DNA from: Methylocapsa sp. S129
GTDB lineage: Bacteria; Pseudomonadota; Alphaproteobacteria; Rhizobiales; Beijerinckiaceae
DNA length: 64,000 nucleotides
Direction: 5' to 3'
Assembly: GCF_009765995.1 (NCBI RefSeq)
Contig: NZ_LMUI01000011.1
Location: 242,285-306,284 of the forward strand
Program-made: the position numbers and the translations under genes
Shown here: positions 34,461 through 43,659 of the stretch, in pieces
How positions within the stretch are numbered: the stretch's first letter is position 1
How the letters are laid out: every line of letters begins with the position of its first letter
The notes under the pieces: generated by a model
What the model was told of the DNA's origin: nothing
The model's database searches: none
The model's input: the letters and a program-made list of their open reading frames with translations, nothing else

Positions 34461-35237
34461 ATGATGGCCTCGAAACTGGATGATGAGACCGCGATGAAGA
34501 CGAAGGCGCAGCAGCGGCGACAGGCGGCGGATGTTCACATCATTTCGCCGACCCGCAAGCACAAGCCTTCGAACGGCGCGCGCGATCCGGAACGCACCCG
34601 CCGCAAGCTGCTCGATTCCGCCTATCGGGAATTCGCGGCGCTGGGCTTCCACGGCGCGAGCGTCGAGAAGATCTGCGAGAGCGCCGGCGTCAGCAAGCAG
34701 ATCCTGTTTCACCACTTCGGCTCCAAGGAGAAAATCTATCTGGAGGTTCTGGAAAAAGCCTATGAAGCCTCGCGCGCCCAGGATCCGGAATTCGACAGCG
34801 ACCGGCTCGATCCGATCGCCGCGATGCGCCATCTCGTCGGCATCTCCTTCGACCATCTGCGCGCCAACCGCGCTTTCGTCAGGCTTCTCGCGGATGAAAA
34901 CAGCAACAAGGGACGGCATATCCGGCAGTCGAAAAAGCTGCAAGCGATCTACGTTCCGCTCATCGAGCGCATCGCCAAAACGCTGCGGCGCGGCGAGGAG
35001 GCGGGCGTCTTTCGCGCGGGCGTCGATCCGAACAATTTCTACATTTCGATCAGCGCGCTTTCGTTCTTTTATTTCTCGAATATCTACACGCTGCAGGCGG
35101 CGCTCGTCATCGACATGGAGAGTCAAGCCGCGCTTGATGCGAGGCGCGCCCATGTGATGGATTTCGCCATGGCCGCCATCGCCAAGCAGACGCCTGGCCG
35201 ATCCAACCGGCGGAAGCGCGACGCCAGCATGGCTTGA
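34461..35237 (+). CDS. TetR/AcrR family transcriptional regulator
   Basis: A 258-residue repressor with a long polar N-terminal tail (about 45 residues, rich in Lys, Arg and Gln). The helix-turn-helix region is about residues 47-92 ('RRKLLDSAYREFAALGFHGA', 'ESAGVSKQILFHHFGSKEKI'). A second ATG at 34494 would shorten the tail. It is divergent from the cupin-amidase pair across the palindrome and is the likely regulator of that pair. Confidence 0.87.
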   Translation: MMASKLDDETAMKTKAQQRRQAADVHIISPTRKHKPSNGARDPERTRRKLLDSAYREFAALGFHGASVEKICESAGVSKQILFHHFGSKEKIYLEVLEKAYEASRAQDPEFDSDRLDPIAAMRHLVGISFDHLRANRAFVRLLADENSNKGRHIRQSKKLQAIYVPLIERIAKTLRRGEEAGVFRAGVDPNNFYISISALSFFYFSNIYTLQAALVIDMESQAALDARRAHVMDFAMAAIAKQTPGRSNRRKRDASMA

Positions 35238-35310
35238 ATGTCCGGCTGTCGCGGCCGGCCGATCGATCACGCTCCAGCTTGGTTCGACGCCATCGGCCGC
35301 TTCGATATCC

Positions 35311-36498
35311 TCACAGCGCTCTCGCGGCGGCAGCGGCGGCTCTCACCCAGTCGAGACGCGCCGCCGGCACGAGACCGAAATTGTAGAAATTTATTCCTTC
35401 AGCGCCAGCCGCGACCGCCGCCGAGGTCTTGGAGACCAAGTCGGCGCTATCGGCCATTTCAGGATGAAAAACTCGAAAACCGGCGCCAACGAAGCGCCCT
35501 GGACCGAGGGCGGCGCGCGCTTTAGCGATGACGTCGCCGGTTTCCTTTGCACTCATATCGTACACGCAAAAAATCATGCCGTCGCAGGCGCGACCGAGCG
35601 CGGCCGCGTCGCACCCGCCGAGCCACCCATCCAGAATATCAATGACATATATTTTGCTGGCTGGATGCGCCCGGTTGCGAATTTCCGCGACAAGACTGGT
35701 GACGGGCTCCGTGCGCCACCGCGCATAATATTGAATCTCGGGATGGTCGCGAAGAGCGTCTAATCCCAGCCGCCGAAAATCGGGCCAGAGCGGTCTCGGG
35801 ATATCGCGCTCAAAAGCTTCCGCGACCAGGCGACGCGTCGTCCGGCGCGCCGCTTCGCCATCGACGCCCGTCTTGGCGGCCCGCGCCAGACATGCGGGGC
35901 AGAAACAAAGCGACAGCAGGAAATCGTCCTCCGCCGTCAACCCGACGCCGTCCTTCTCATGATGATAGCCGTGGGCGTAGGGCATGAAGCAGGGCGTCTC
36001 AAGCTCGATCGCATCGGGCTGATAATTGGCGCTCATATCTTCAACGAGAGCGCACACATATTCGCGCGCATCGGGATGGGAGGGACACAGGCTGAAGGGA
36101 TTGGCGTCGCCGAAAGCGTTGCGGGTGACGACATCGGGATGCAGCAAGCCCAAACGCATATTGTGCAAACACACAGTCCAGGCCGAGACCGACAAGCCGG
36201 TTCGCGCCCGCTGATCGACAAAATCGCGCAACACGTCGCCATTCCTGACGATGTCGGCGACTTTCGGCTTCAGGCGGGATTTGTCCCAGCGCCGCGCTTC
36301 GGGCTGGAAGTAGATCGTGCCGTCTTCCGGGAAATAGACTTTCCGCACAGGACTGCGCGGCTGCAGGAAACGTCCGGCGTGATAGGAGGCGGCGAGACTG
36401 ACGCTCGTGAGGCCCGCGCGCTCGCGCAAATCCGCGACAGTCGCCTCGAAGCCGCAATCCTGCACGTCCCAGGGATAAGTCCACATCGAAAGTTGCAT
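35311..36498 (-). CDS. Unrecognised 395-residue protein, TIM-barrel glycosidase-like features
   Basis: I cannot name a family with confidence. The protein starts with strand-like 'MQLSMWTYPWDVQDCGFEA' and keeps an alternating strand/helix pattern through 'EGINFYNFGLVPAARLDWVR', as in an (alpha/beta)8 barrel. The middle part 'DAREYVCALVEDMSANYQPD' followed by 'AIELETPCF' and the cysteine pair 'LCFCPACLARAA' recalls putative glycosyl hydrolases whose barrels carry a Cys-x-x-Cys after the catalytic Glu. No signal peptide is seen. It is the last gene of the D-amino-acid module, 39 bp after the deacylase gene, so it probably processes the same substrate. Confidence 0.6.
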   Translation of the reverse strand: MQLSMWTYPWDVQDCGFEATVADLRERAGLTSVSLAASYHAGRFLQPRSPVRKVYFPEDGTIYFQPEARRWDKSRLKPKVADIVRNGDVLRDFVDQRARTGLSVSAWTVCLHNMRLGLLHPDVVTRNAFGDANPFSLCPSHPDAREYVCALVEDMSANYQPDAIELETPCFMPYAHGYHHEKDGVGLTAEDDFLLSLCFCPACLARAAKTGVDGEAARRTTRRLVAEAFERDIPRPLWPDFRRLGLDALRDHPEIQYYARWRTEPVTSLVAEIRNRAHPASKIYVIDILDGWLGGCDAAALGRACDGMIFCVYDMSAKETGDVIAKARAALGPGRFVGAGFRVFHPEMADSADLVSKTSAAVAAGAEGINFYNFGLVPAARLDWVRAAAAAARAL

Positions 36499-36537
36499 AA
36501 TTTGTTCCAGATCCGTCGTTGAGAAAGGCGCGTCGTT

Positions 36538-38151
36538 TCACGGCGCGCCGATAAGGCGCCCGGGCAGTCGTCCGGTCGGCTGACCATCGAGAACGACGGC
36601 GACGCCCGCGACCCAAACATGCGAAAGCCCTGAGGGAAGCCGCGTCGGATCGTCGAAGGTCGCGTGGTCGGCAATGTCCCCGTCAAACAGAACGAGGTCG
36701 GCCATCAAGCCCTCGCGCACCAGCCCACGGTCGGCGAGACCGAAGCGCTGGGCGGGGATTGAGGTCATGCGGCGCACGGCGTCCTCCAGCGGAAACCAGC
36801 CGGCGTCGCGGGTCAAATGCCCTAGAACGCGCGGAAACGTGCCATAAGCGCGCGGATGAGGCTTCGTCCCAGGGCGCGGCAAGCCGTCCGAACCGAACAT
36901 GTGCAGGCGATGGGTACAGGCGCATCGCAAGTCGGTTTCGTCGAGCTGGAAAAGCACGATGCCCGTTTGACCGCGGTCCGCCTCGATCAATTGCGCCATC
37001 AGATCGAAAGGCTCGAGCCGCGCCAGCGCGGCCGCTTCGACCATGTTCCGCCCTTCGAGATGCTTCAGGGACTGATGGGCGATCGCCGACAGCCGGACAT
37101 TCTCCCAACCGATCAGCGATACTTTGGATTGAATATGCGCGTCGCCGCCGCCCACCTCCACCCAGCGGCGCAGCGCCGCGCGCGCGGCGGGATCGCGAAG
37201 GCGGGCGAGTAAGGCATCATGGCCGCCCGCCTGCGCCTCCGGCGGCAGGAGCTGAAGGATGTAACTGCTGCCGGCGGGATAGGGATACATATCGAAACTG
37301 ACGTCGACGCCTTCGCCGCGCGCCTTCTCCAGCCGCGTCAGCGCTTTCGGGATGCTTCCCCAATTGGGTCGCCCCGCCGATTGCAGATGCGACAGGAGGC
37401 CCGCGCAGCCCGCGGCGCGGAGGATAGCGATGAATTCGTCGATCGAGGCGAGGAGCCCGGCCTCATAAGAGCGGATGTGCGCGGCCAGGAGTTTGCCATG
37501 GTCGCGCACCGTTTCGGCGAGCGCGATCAACTCCGCCTCGTCGGCATAGGCGCTCGGCGGATAGACCAGGCCAAGAGACAGGCCGGCCGCCCCCTGAGCC
37601 AATTGCAGCGCTAACAGATCCTGCATCGCCCGCCGCTCATCGGCGCTCGCCGCTCGCTGAACAAAGCCCATTGTGGCGAGCCGCAACGCCGCATGACCGA
37701 CCAGGGAGACGACGTTCAGCGCCGCGCCACGATCATGCAGCGCCTGGCGATAAGCGGAAAAGTCGTCGAAAACTTCGTCGGCCTGCGTTTCGCCGAGCAG
37801 TGACGAGAAGTGCTGGCGAAGCAGGTCTTTCCCGCTATGGGCGGTCGGGTAAAGCGAAAAGCTGCAATTGCCGACCACGACCGTCGTCACGCCCTGCAGA
37901 ATTTTTTCCGGCCGCGCCGGTTCGCGCAATGTGATCAGATCGTCGTGGCAATGAGCGTCGATGAAGCCGGGCGCGAGATAACGCCCCCTCCCCTCAACGA
38001 TTATCGCGCCAGCGACTTCTTGCCCGGGGCCGACGGCGCCGATGCGATCGCCCGACAGTCGCACATCGCCGATGAACCATGGCGCGCCTGCGCCATCGAT
38101 GACGCGCACGTCGCGGATCAGCGTGTCCTGGGGCAATGCCTTCTCCTTCAC
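36538..38151 (-). CDS. N-acyl-D-amino-acid deacylase (D-aminoacylase), amidohydrolase superfamily
   Basis: A 537-residue zinc amidohydrolase. Metal-binding motifs are 'APGFIDAHCHDDLITL' (His-x-His), Cys in 'VVVGNCSFSLYP', 'LAAHIRSYEAGL' and 'LLSHLQSAG', with the late catalytic Asp in 'TRDAGWFPLEDAVRRMTSIP'. These are in the order of D-aminoacylases, which cut N-acyl groups from D-amino acids in the cytoplasm. The C-terminal 'VREGLMADLVLFD' returns to the small beta domain. The gene lies 14 bp after ridA and before the unknown barrel protein, in one operon. Confidence 0.9.
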   Translation of the reverse strand: MKEKALPQDTLIRDVRVIDGAGAPWFIGDVRLSGDRIGAVGPGQEVAGAIIVEGRGRYLAPGFIDAHCHDDLITLREPARPEKILQGVTTVVVGNCSFSLYPTAHSGKDLLRQHFSSLLGETQADEVFDDFSAYRQALHDRGAALNVVSLVGHAALRLATMGFVQRAASADERRAMQDLLALQLAQGAAGLSLGLVYPPSAYADEAELIALAETVRDHGKLLAAHIRSYEAGLLASIDEFIAILRAAGCAGLLSHLQSAGRPNWGSIPKALTRLEKARGEGVDVSFDMYPYPAGSSYILQLLPPEAQAGGHDALLARLRDPAARAALRRWVEVGGGDAHIQSKVSLIGWENVRLSAIAHQSLKHLEGRNMVEAAALARLEPFDLMAQLIEADRGQTGIVLFQLDETDLRCACTHRLHMFGSDGLPRPGTKPHPRAYGTFPRVLGHLTRDAGWFPLEDAVRRMTSIPAQRFGLADRGLVREGLMADLVLFDGDIADHATFDDPTRLPSGLSHVWVAGVAVVLDGQPTGRLPGRLIGAP

Positions 38152-38165
38152 AACAAATCCGTCAG

Positions 38166-38510
38166 TCAGCGTTCCGCGACCGCAGTGACCTCGATACGCA
38201 GATCCGGATCGGCGAGCCGCGCCTCAACGCATGCGCGGGCGGGCGGGCGGGCGGAATCGACCCAGGCGTCATAGACGCGATTCATCGCGTCGAAATCGGT
38301 GATGTGCGGCAGGAAGACGTTGACCGCGAGCAGATTGGACTTTTTTGCGCCGGCTTCCGCCAGGAGGGCGTCGATCTTGGCGAGAACCTGACGGGTCTGC
38401 TCTTCGATGCCAGCCTTGCGATCATTCGCCACCTGGCCGGCAATATGGATGGTCGTCGCGCCCGCCACGGCCTGCGCCATTCGGGGGCTGATTTGAAAGC
38501 GTTCGATCAT
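38166..38510 (-). CDS. RidA-family enamine/imine deaminase
   Basis: A 114-residue RidA (YjgF/UK114) protein. It has 'ATTIHIAGQVANDRKAGIEE', 'QTRQVLAKIDALLAEAGAKK' and the C-terminal 'RPPARACVEARLADPDLRIE' with the conserved arginine. RidA proteins hydrolyse reactive enamine or imine intermediates released by PLP enzymes that deaminate serine or threonine. Its place between a PLP deaminase and a D-aminoacylase makes biochemical sense. Confidence 0.9.
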   Translation of the reverse strand: MIERFQISPRMAQAVAGATTIHIAGQVANDRKAGIEEQTRQVLAKIDALLAEAGAKKSNLLAVNVFLPHITDFDAMNRVYDAWVDSARPPARACVEARLADPDLRIEVTAVAER

Positions 38511-38556
38511 GTCGTTTCCTTATCTTGCATGGGTTGGGCGGCCGGGCGCGAACCCG

Positions 38557-39879
38557 TCAGCCAAAGAAAGTCGGAAAGGCGTGGCGCACCTGCCCACTCG
38601 CATCGACGCCGAAGATGACGCGATAACGGTCGAGACAAGTGCAGGGATGGGAAATGCCGAATTCGAAGACGTCGCCGACCTGGATATCGTCTCCGGCCCC
38701 GCATGACAGGAAAGCATGCTGATCGTTGAGCTTCTCGATTTTCAGCGCCCCCGCCTCGATTTCACGCAGCAAGATTCCGTTGCGATGAAGGCGCAGCGGG
38801 CGCGGCATTCCCTGATCGAATGAGACGTCGCGCATGCCCATGCCAACGACAGCCAACCCTGCCTCAGGGCGCGACAGCACTTCCGCCCACAACCTGAGCG
38901 CCGGCCGGAAAGCCGTCGCCGCGGCGACCTTTTCGCCGCCGAGATGAAAACCTCCGCGCTCGTCGAGCGCGAGCAAAGCGCGCTCATAGACGCCATGATC
39001 GTGGAAGAAAATTGCGCCGCTGCGCAGCACCAGCGTGGCCGCCGGGTCGGCGACGACGAGCGGCTTCAGCGCCGCCACGACCTTATCGAAGAAGACTGAG
39101 CCGCCAGCCGTGACCAATAAAGGCTGATCGGGTCCGACCTGCTTGCGCACCATCGCCAGCAATTCGCCCGTCAGCCGCAGGAGATCGGCGATGACGGGCA
39201 GGACCCCCTCGGGCCCGGGCGCCGCCGAGCCTTCGTACGCCGCGACGCCCGCCGAGACGAGGCGGCCGGTCCCCTCAACGACGATGGCGTCGAGGATCGC
39301 GGCCGCGGCCGGCAGGGTGCGCGCACCCGACCGGCCCGCGCCGAGTTCAACGAGAACGCGCAAGGGCGGCGCGGCCGCTTCATGCCGCCAGGCTTCGGCA
39401 TAGGCGTGAGCCGTCGCGACCGAATCAACGAAGACATAGACCTCCGCCTGCGGCCATGCCTTGAGCAGTGCGGCGAGCCGCGCTGCCCCGCCGCGCCCGC
39501 CCACTTCATTGGCCAGGATCAGGCGCGTGACGCCGGCCCGAAGCATGACGGCGGCTTGCCGGATATCGGCGACCGTCGCGCCCCATGCGCCAGCCTCGAT
39601 CAGCGACAGGGCCAGGTCCGGCGCCATCGGCGTTTTGCCGTGCGGCGCGATCTCCACACCTTGCTCGCGCGTATAGCGCAGCATGAGGTCGCGATTATGT
39701 GCGAAAGCCGCTTCGTCGAGCGTCAGAACCGGCAGGCTCATCAAACCCGCCGCGGGACGCCAATTCTGCTCGGCCACCGCCGCGATCGGCAAATCGGCCA
39801 CACCCGGCGGCACGCCGCGAATCCGATCGTCGAGAACCAGCGTCTGGGAGACGGCGGCCCTTTGCGTTTTGGCGTTCAT
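38557..39879 (-). CDS. PLP-dependent amino acid deaminase, cryptic D-serine dehydratase-like
   Basis: A 440-residue fold-type III PLP enzyme with an alanine-racemase-like N-terminal barrel and a D-serine dehydratase-like C-terminal domain. The PLP lysine sits in 'IAPHGKTPMAPDLALSLIEA'; the N-terminal 'RIRGVPPGVADLPIAAVAE' is typical of the 'cryptic D-serine deaminase' group. The C-terminal domain ends with 'ISHPCTCLDRYRVIFGVD', holding the His and Cys used for zinc in D-serine dehydratases. It should remove ammonia from a D-hydroxy amino acid. The ATG at 39879 is preferred over one nine codons upstream. Confidence 0.85.
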   Translation of the reverse strand: MNAKTQRAAVSQTLVLDDRIRGVPPGVADLPIAAVAEQNWRPAAGLMSLPVLTLDEAAFAHNRDLMLRYTREQGVEIAPHGKTPMAPDLALSLIEAGAWGATVADIRQAAVMLRAGVTRLILANEVGGRGGAARLAALLKAWPQAEVYVFVDSVATAHAYAEAWRHEAAAPPLRVLVELGAGRSGARTLPAAAAILDAIVVEGTGRLVSAGVAAYEGSAAPGPEGVLPVIADLLRLTGELLAMVRKQVGPDQPLLVTAGGSVFFDKVVAALKPLVVADPAATLVLRSGAIFFHDHGVYERALLALDERGGFHLGGEKVAAATAFRPALRLWAEVLSRPEAGLAVVGMGMRDVSFDQGMPRPLRLHRNGILLREIEAGALKIEKLNDQHAFLSCGAGDDIQVGDVFEFGISHPCTCLDRYRVIFGVDASGQVRHAFPTFFG

Positions 39880-39968
39880 TGTCTGTCGACCTTCCGTTGA
39901 GACCATGCCAAAAAGCCGAACCGTATCGTCCCTCGATGGTCCGGCGGCTCGCGCCGTGGAAAAGCGCG

Positions 39969-40207
39969 ATGTCGAAACTTTGTTCCGACCCCATCATCGA
40001 CACTCATCATCATCTGTGGGACCTCGGACTCGACAAGCACCCCTGGCTTTCCGAGACAGCCGACGAACGCGGCGGGCTCGGCGATCTCGGCCCCTTGCGT
40101 TCGGACTATCCGCCGCCAACCTTTCGGCCGACGAGCAGCGGGCGTTGTTTTTTGGCAATGCGCGGCGCATTTACCGGATGGGCGACGAAATTTCATCGGC
40201 GGCGTGA
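39969..40207 (+). pseudogene. Amidohydrolase (Amidohydro_2) remnant with internal deletion
   Basis: The N-terminus of a metal-dependent hydrolase is intact: ATG at 39969, then 'PIIDTHHHLWDLGLDKHPWL' and 'GLGDLGPLRSDY'. After about residue 48 the frame shifts, and the very end of such a protein follows in another frame: 'ANLSADEQRALFFGNARRIY' then RMGDEISSAA and a stop at 40207. The roughly 200 middle codons, including most of the active site, are missing. The final codons overlap the end of the convergent permease gene. I infer a deletion in a once-intact lactonase or amidohydrolase gene that belonged to the catabolic module. Confidence 0.75.
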
Positions 40208-41167
40208 CTCCCGTCCGGACAGAAGAAGAAGCCCCAGGATCAACGATCCGAAGAGAATGCTTCGCCAGCCCGGCGAAGCATTGACGACGGTGATCAAGGC
40301 GGTGATCGTCACCAGCAGCGCCGAACCCGGAATCGACCCCGCATAAGTTCCCGACCCGCCCAGTATCGATGTCCCGCCCAGGACGACAGCGGCGATCGAC
40401 GCGAGCACATAGGGATCGCCGATGCCGACATAACCTTGTCCGTTCATGCCCAGCATCAGCACGCCCGCGAGCCCGGCGGTCAATCCGCTCGCCGCAAAGA
40501 TCGCCATCGTCGTGACGCGAACGTCGACGCCGGAAAGCGAAGTGGCGAGCGGATTGGCGCCGAGCGCGAAAATACGCGCGCCGAACGGCGTCGCATGCAG
40601 GATGAGAAGCGTCAGCAACGACACCACGACCCAAAGGACAATGCCTGCCGGAACGCCCCATGGGCGGGCTTCGCCAAGCCACGCCACCAGGGGATTATGC
40701 ATCGACACGGCGCTGCCGCCCGCGACGATGATCAACACGCCCTGCAGGAAGGTCGCCATCGCGAGCGTCATGATCATCGGATGGACGCGCAGAAAGGCGA
40801 CGCCCAGACCATTAAGCAAGCCGATGCCGGTTGCGCCGGCAAGGATTGCGAGCACAGCGGCGACGCCGCTCGCGTCCGCATCCCACGGCAGCAAAGGCAC
40901 GCCCACCGCGCTGACAGTGACAATGGCGCCCACGGAAAGATCGATGCCGCCGCCGATCACGACAAGGGTCTGTCCCGCCGCCACCAGGCCGATCACCGCC
41001 GCCAGCTCCAGCATGTAGCGCAGATGCCCATAGGAGCCGAAGCCCGCCATGGTGAGGCCGGCGACAATCCACACTGCGGCCACGACCAGGACCGTGAGGA
41101 ACGGGCCGCTGCGCAAAAACAACGCCGCGCGGCGAACAAAAAGCGGCGTTGCGCCAGCGTCGCTCAT
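40193..41167 (-). CDS. Sugar-type ABC transporter permease (RbsC family)
   Basis: A 324-residue inner-membrane permease with about ten helices. 'GQTLVVIGGGIDLSVGAIV' near residue 65-83 and 'GVDVRVTTMAIFAASGLTAG' and 'SILGGSGTYAGSIPGSALL' are the family signatures of ribose-type permeases. The frame is open far upstream, but the ATG at 41167 overlaps the stop of the other permease (ATGA) and gives the expected N-terminus. The stop overlaps the amidohydrolase remnant on the other strand. Confidence 0.9.
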   Translation of the reverse strand: MSDAGATPLFVRRAALFLRSGPFLTVLVVAAVWIVAGLTMAGFGSYGHLRYMLELAAVIGLVAAGQTLVVIGGGIDLSVGAIVTVSAVGVPLLPWDADASGVAAVLAILAGATGIGLLNGLGVAFLRVHPMIMTLAMATFLQGVLIIVAGGSAVSMHNPLVAWLGEARPWGVPAGIVLWVVVSLLTLLILHATPFGARIFALGANPLATSLSGVDVRVTTMAIFAASGLTAGLAGVLMLGMNGQGYVGIGDPYVLASIAAVVLGGTSILGGSGTYAGSIPGSALLVTITALITVVNASPGWRSILFGSLILGLLLLSGRESRRR

Positions 41168-42135
41168 GCCCGCCTCCCGCGGGCGCCGATCTGCGGCAAG
41201 GCGACGGCGCCGATGATGATGAGGCCTTGCGCCACATATTGGGCGACAGGCGGGAAGCCAAGGAAGAACATCACGTTGACCATAACGCTGAGCAGCAGGC
41301 TGCCGGCGATGGCGCCGCGCATCGTACCGTGGCCGCCAAGGAAACCGACGCCGCCCAGCACCGCCGCGGCGATCGAGTTCAGCGTGAAGGCCTGCCCGAT
41401 CACCGGATCGCCCGAACCGGTCTGCGCGGCCACATACAGACCTGCTCCCGTGGAAAGAAGCCCGCTTATCGCATAGGCGGCGATGCGCGCGGCGTCGACG
41501 GGAACGCCCGACCGATAGGCCGCCACCGGATTCTCGCCCGCCGCATAGAGGCTGAGGCCGAGCGGGGTCGCCAGATAGAGCTTCCAGGCAAGGACGATCA
41601 GCGCCAGAAGCAAAGCGGCGACCGGCGTCCCGCCCGCCAGAAAATCGGAAAACCACGCCGGGATTTCACCGCCCGGCCGCGGCAGGACGAGCAGCGCCAT
41701 GCCGCCAATGATGAAGGAGCCGGCGAGCGTCACAATGATGGCCGGCAGCCGAAGGCGAACAACGATAAGGCCGCAGATCGCGCCAATCCCAAGACCGGCG
41801 AAGGCGACGGCGGCGATGGCGCCGGGCGCGCCGAGGGGCCCGCTCATCGTGGTCGCGGCGATGACCGCGCCAAGACTGACGGTCGCCCCGATGGCCAGAT
41901 TGATGCCGCCCGTCAGCATCAGGATCGCCTGGGCCATCGACACCAAAGCGAGCGGAAACCAGCTCTGGCAGAATTTCGACAAGCCCCCGATGCTGAGGAG
42001 GCCTGGAAAAAGATAGGCGTAGATCGCGACGAAGGCCGCCACCACGCAGAACAGCGCCCGGACGCCGCGGTTGCGCTGGCGTTGCACGGGCCAGTAGAGT
42101 GGACTGGGCGAAAGAACGGGATCGGAGCCGCTCAT
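41164..42135 (-). CDS. Sugar-type ABC transporter permease (RbsC family)
   Basis: A 323-residue permease paralogous to its neighbour, with 'MAQAILMLTGGINLAIGATV' near residues 67-86 and 'GGVGFLGGHGTMRGAIAGSL' near 270. Two different permeases mean the channel is a heterodimer. Its ATG overlaps the stop of the ATPase gene (ATGA) and its stop overlaps the next permease, so the unit is tightly coupled. Confidence 0.9.
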   Translation of the reverse strand: MSGSDPVLSPSPLYWPVQRQRNRGVRALFCVVAAFVAIYAYLFPGLLSIGGLSKFCQSWFPLALVSMAQAILMLTGGINLAIGATVSLGAVIAATTMSGPLGAPGAIAAVAFAGLGIGAICGLIVVRLRLPAIIVTLAGSFIIGGMALLVLPRPGGEIPAWFSDFLAGGTPVAALLLALIVLAWKLYLATPLGLSLYAAGENPVAAYRSGVPVDAARIAAYAISGLLSTGAGLYVAAQTGSGDPVIGQAFTLNSIAAAVLGGVGFLGGHGTMRGAIAGSLLLSVMVNVMFFLGFPPVAQYVAQGLIIIGAVALPQIGARGRRA

Positions 42136-43634
42136 GCCGCGCGCTCCGCCAGATTGGCGCCCATGGCCGCGGCGACGATGGCCTCTTCGCTCAGCTCCGC
42201 CTGCTCGATCCGCGCGACGATGCGGCCTTCACGCATCACGGCGACGCGATCGCACAGATGCACAAGCTCCGGCGTGTCCGAACTCGAAAGCAACACGGCG
42301 GCGCCTTCGGCCGCGAAGCCGCGCAGCAGGCCATAGATTTCGCGTTTGGTCTCGACGTCCACCCCGCGCGTCGGATCGTTGAGGAGCCATATCGCGGGCT
42401 TGTTCGGCATCCATTTCGCCAAGGCGACTTTCTGCTGGTTGCCGCCCGACAGCGCCTGAACGGGCCGCGTCAGGTCACCCTTGATCGACAAGGCGCCGGC
42501 CAGGCTCCGCGCCAGATCGCGCTCATTCGTCCGATCGCGAAAGGTCAGACCGCGCGCGCGGCCGTAGCCTGGCAGCAGCATGTTGAAAGAGATCGTGTGG
42601 ATCAGATGCAGTCCTTCGCGCTTGCGGTCGGCCGGGACATAGGCAAGGCCCAAAGCATTGGCCTTCAAAACCGAATCCGGCACGCCTGAGTCGCCGTTGA
42701 ATTCGGCGACGCGAGCTGACGCGGATCTCGCGCCGTAAAGGCCCAGTATGAGATCCTCCTGACCCTGCCCGACAAGGCCGCCGACGCCAAAAACTTCGCC
42801 GCGACGCAGATCAAGATCGATGTCGCGCGCCATGCCGCAAGAAAAACCTCGGACGGAGATGATTGTCTTGCCCTCGACGTTGGGCGTCCATTTGGGGAAG
42901 AGATCGCCGGGATCGCGCCCGACCATCAAGCGCACCAGGCCATCCGCATCGACGCCCGCAAGCTCCCGGTCGGCGGTGACGGCGCCATCCTTCAGGATCG
43001 TCACGTAGTCGCACAGGGCCATCACTTCGTTGAGGCGATGGGAAATATAGAGGATGGCGACGCCCTGCGCGCGCAGCCGTTCTAGAAGCCGGGTCAGCGT
43101 TTGCGTCTCATGCGCCGACAGCGATGAAGTGGGCTCGTCGAGAATGAGCGCACGCGGTTCGCGATAGAGCGCCTTGGCGATCTCCACCATTTGCCGGCGA
43201 CCGAGCGGCAGATCGCCGACGGACGTCGCCAGATCCTCATCAAGGCCGACCATCGCGCAGGCGGCGCGCGTGCGCCGGGCCAGCGCCTTGTAGTCCACAA
43301 GGCCGAAACGGATAGGATAAGCGCCAAGGCCGATATTCTCGCCAATGGACAATTGGCTGGTGAGGCTCAACTCCTGCTGCACCACCGCCACCCCGGCGCG
43401 ACGGGCTTCGGACGGCGTGAAATGGTCGACGGCGGCGCCGTCGACTTCGATGCTGCCCTCGTCGGGAGGCAGCGCTCCCGACAGCAGGTTGATCAGCGTG
43501 GACTTCCCCGCCCCGTTCTCGCCAAGCAACGCATGGATGCGCCCCGCTCGAAGCTCGATCGACACTTCGCGCAGCACGCGATTGCCGAAAAACGATTTCG
43601 ACACGTCGCGCGCCGCGATGATCGGGACAGACAT
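42132..43634 (-). CDS. Sugar-type ABC transporter ATP-binding protein (RbsA family, two ATPase domains)
   Basis: A 500-residue double ATPase. The first domain has a full Walker A 'LLGENGAGKSTLINLLSG' (about residue 33-50), signature-region 'LPLGRRQMVEIAKAL' and Walker B 'ALILDEPTSSLSA'. The second domain has the usual degenerate P-loop 'GLVGQGQEDLILGLYG' and signature 'LSGGNQQKVALAKWM'. This is the RbsA/XylG arrangement. The ATG at 43634 is 25 bp after the binding-protein stop; the extra frame upstream lacks homology. Confidence 0.92.
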   Translation of the reverse strand: MSVPIIAARDVSKSFFGNRVLREVSIELRAGRIHALLGENGAGKSTLINLLSGALPPDEGSIEVDGAAVDHFTPSEARRAGVAVVQQELSLTSQLSIGENIGLGAYPIRFGLVDYKALARRTRAACAMVGLDEDLATSVGDLPLGRRQMVEIAKALYREPRALILDEPTSSLSAHETQTLTRLLERLRAQGVAILYISHRLNEVMALCDYVTILKDGAVTADRELAGVDADGLVRLMVGRDPGDLFPKWTPNVEGKTIISVRGFSCGMARDIDLDLRRGEVFGVGGLVGQGQEDLILGLYGARSASARVAEFNGDSGVPDSVLKANALGLAYVPADRKREGLHLIHTISFNMLLPGYGRARGLTFRDRTNERDLARSLAGALSIKGDLTRPVQALSGGNQQKVALAKWMPNKPAIWLLNDPTRGVDVETKREIYGLLRGFAAEGAAVLLSSSDTPELVHLCDRVAVMREGRIVARIEQAELSEEAIVAAAMGANLAERAA

Positions 43635-43659
43635 CGTCACGGATGATGCTTGCTTATCG

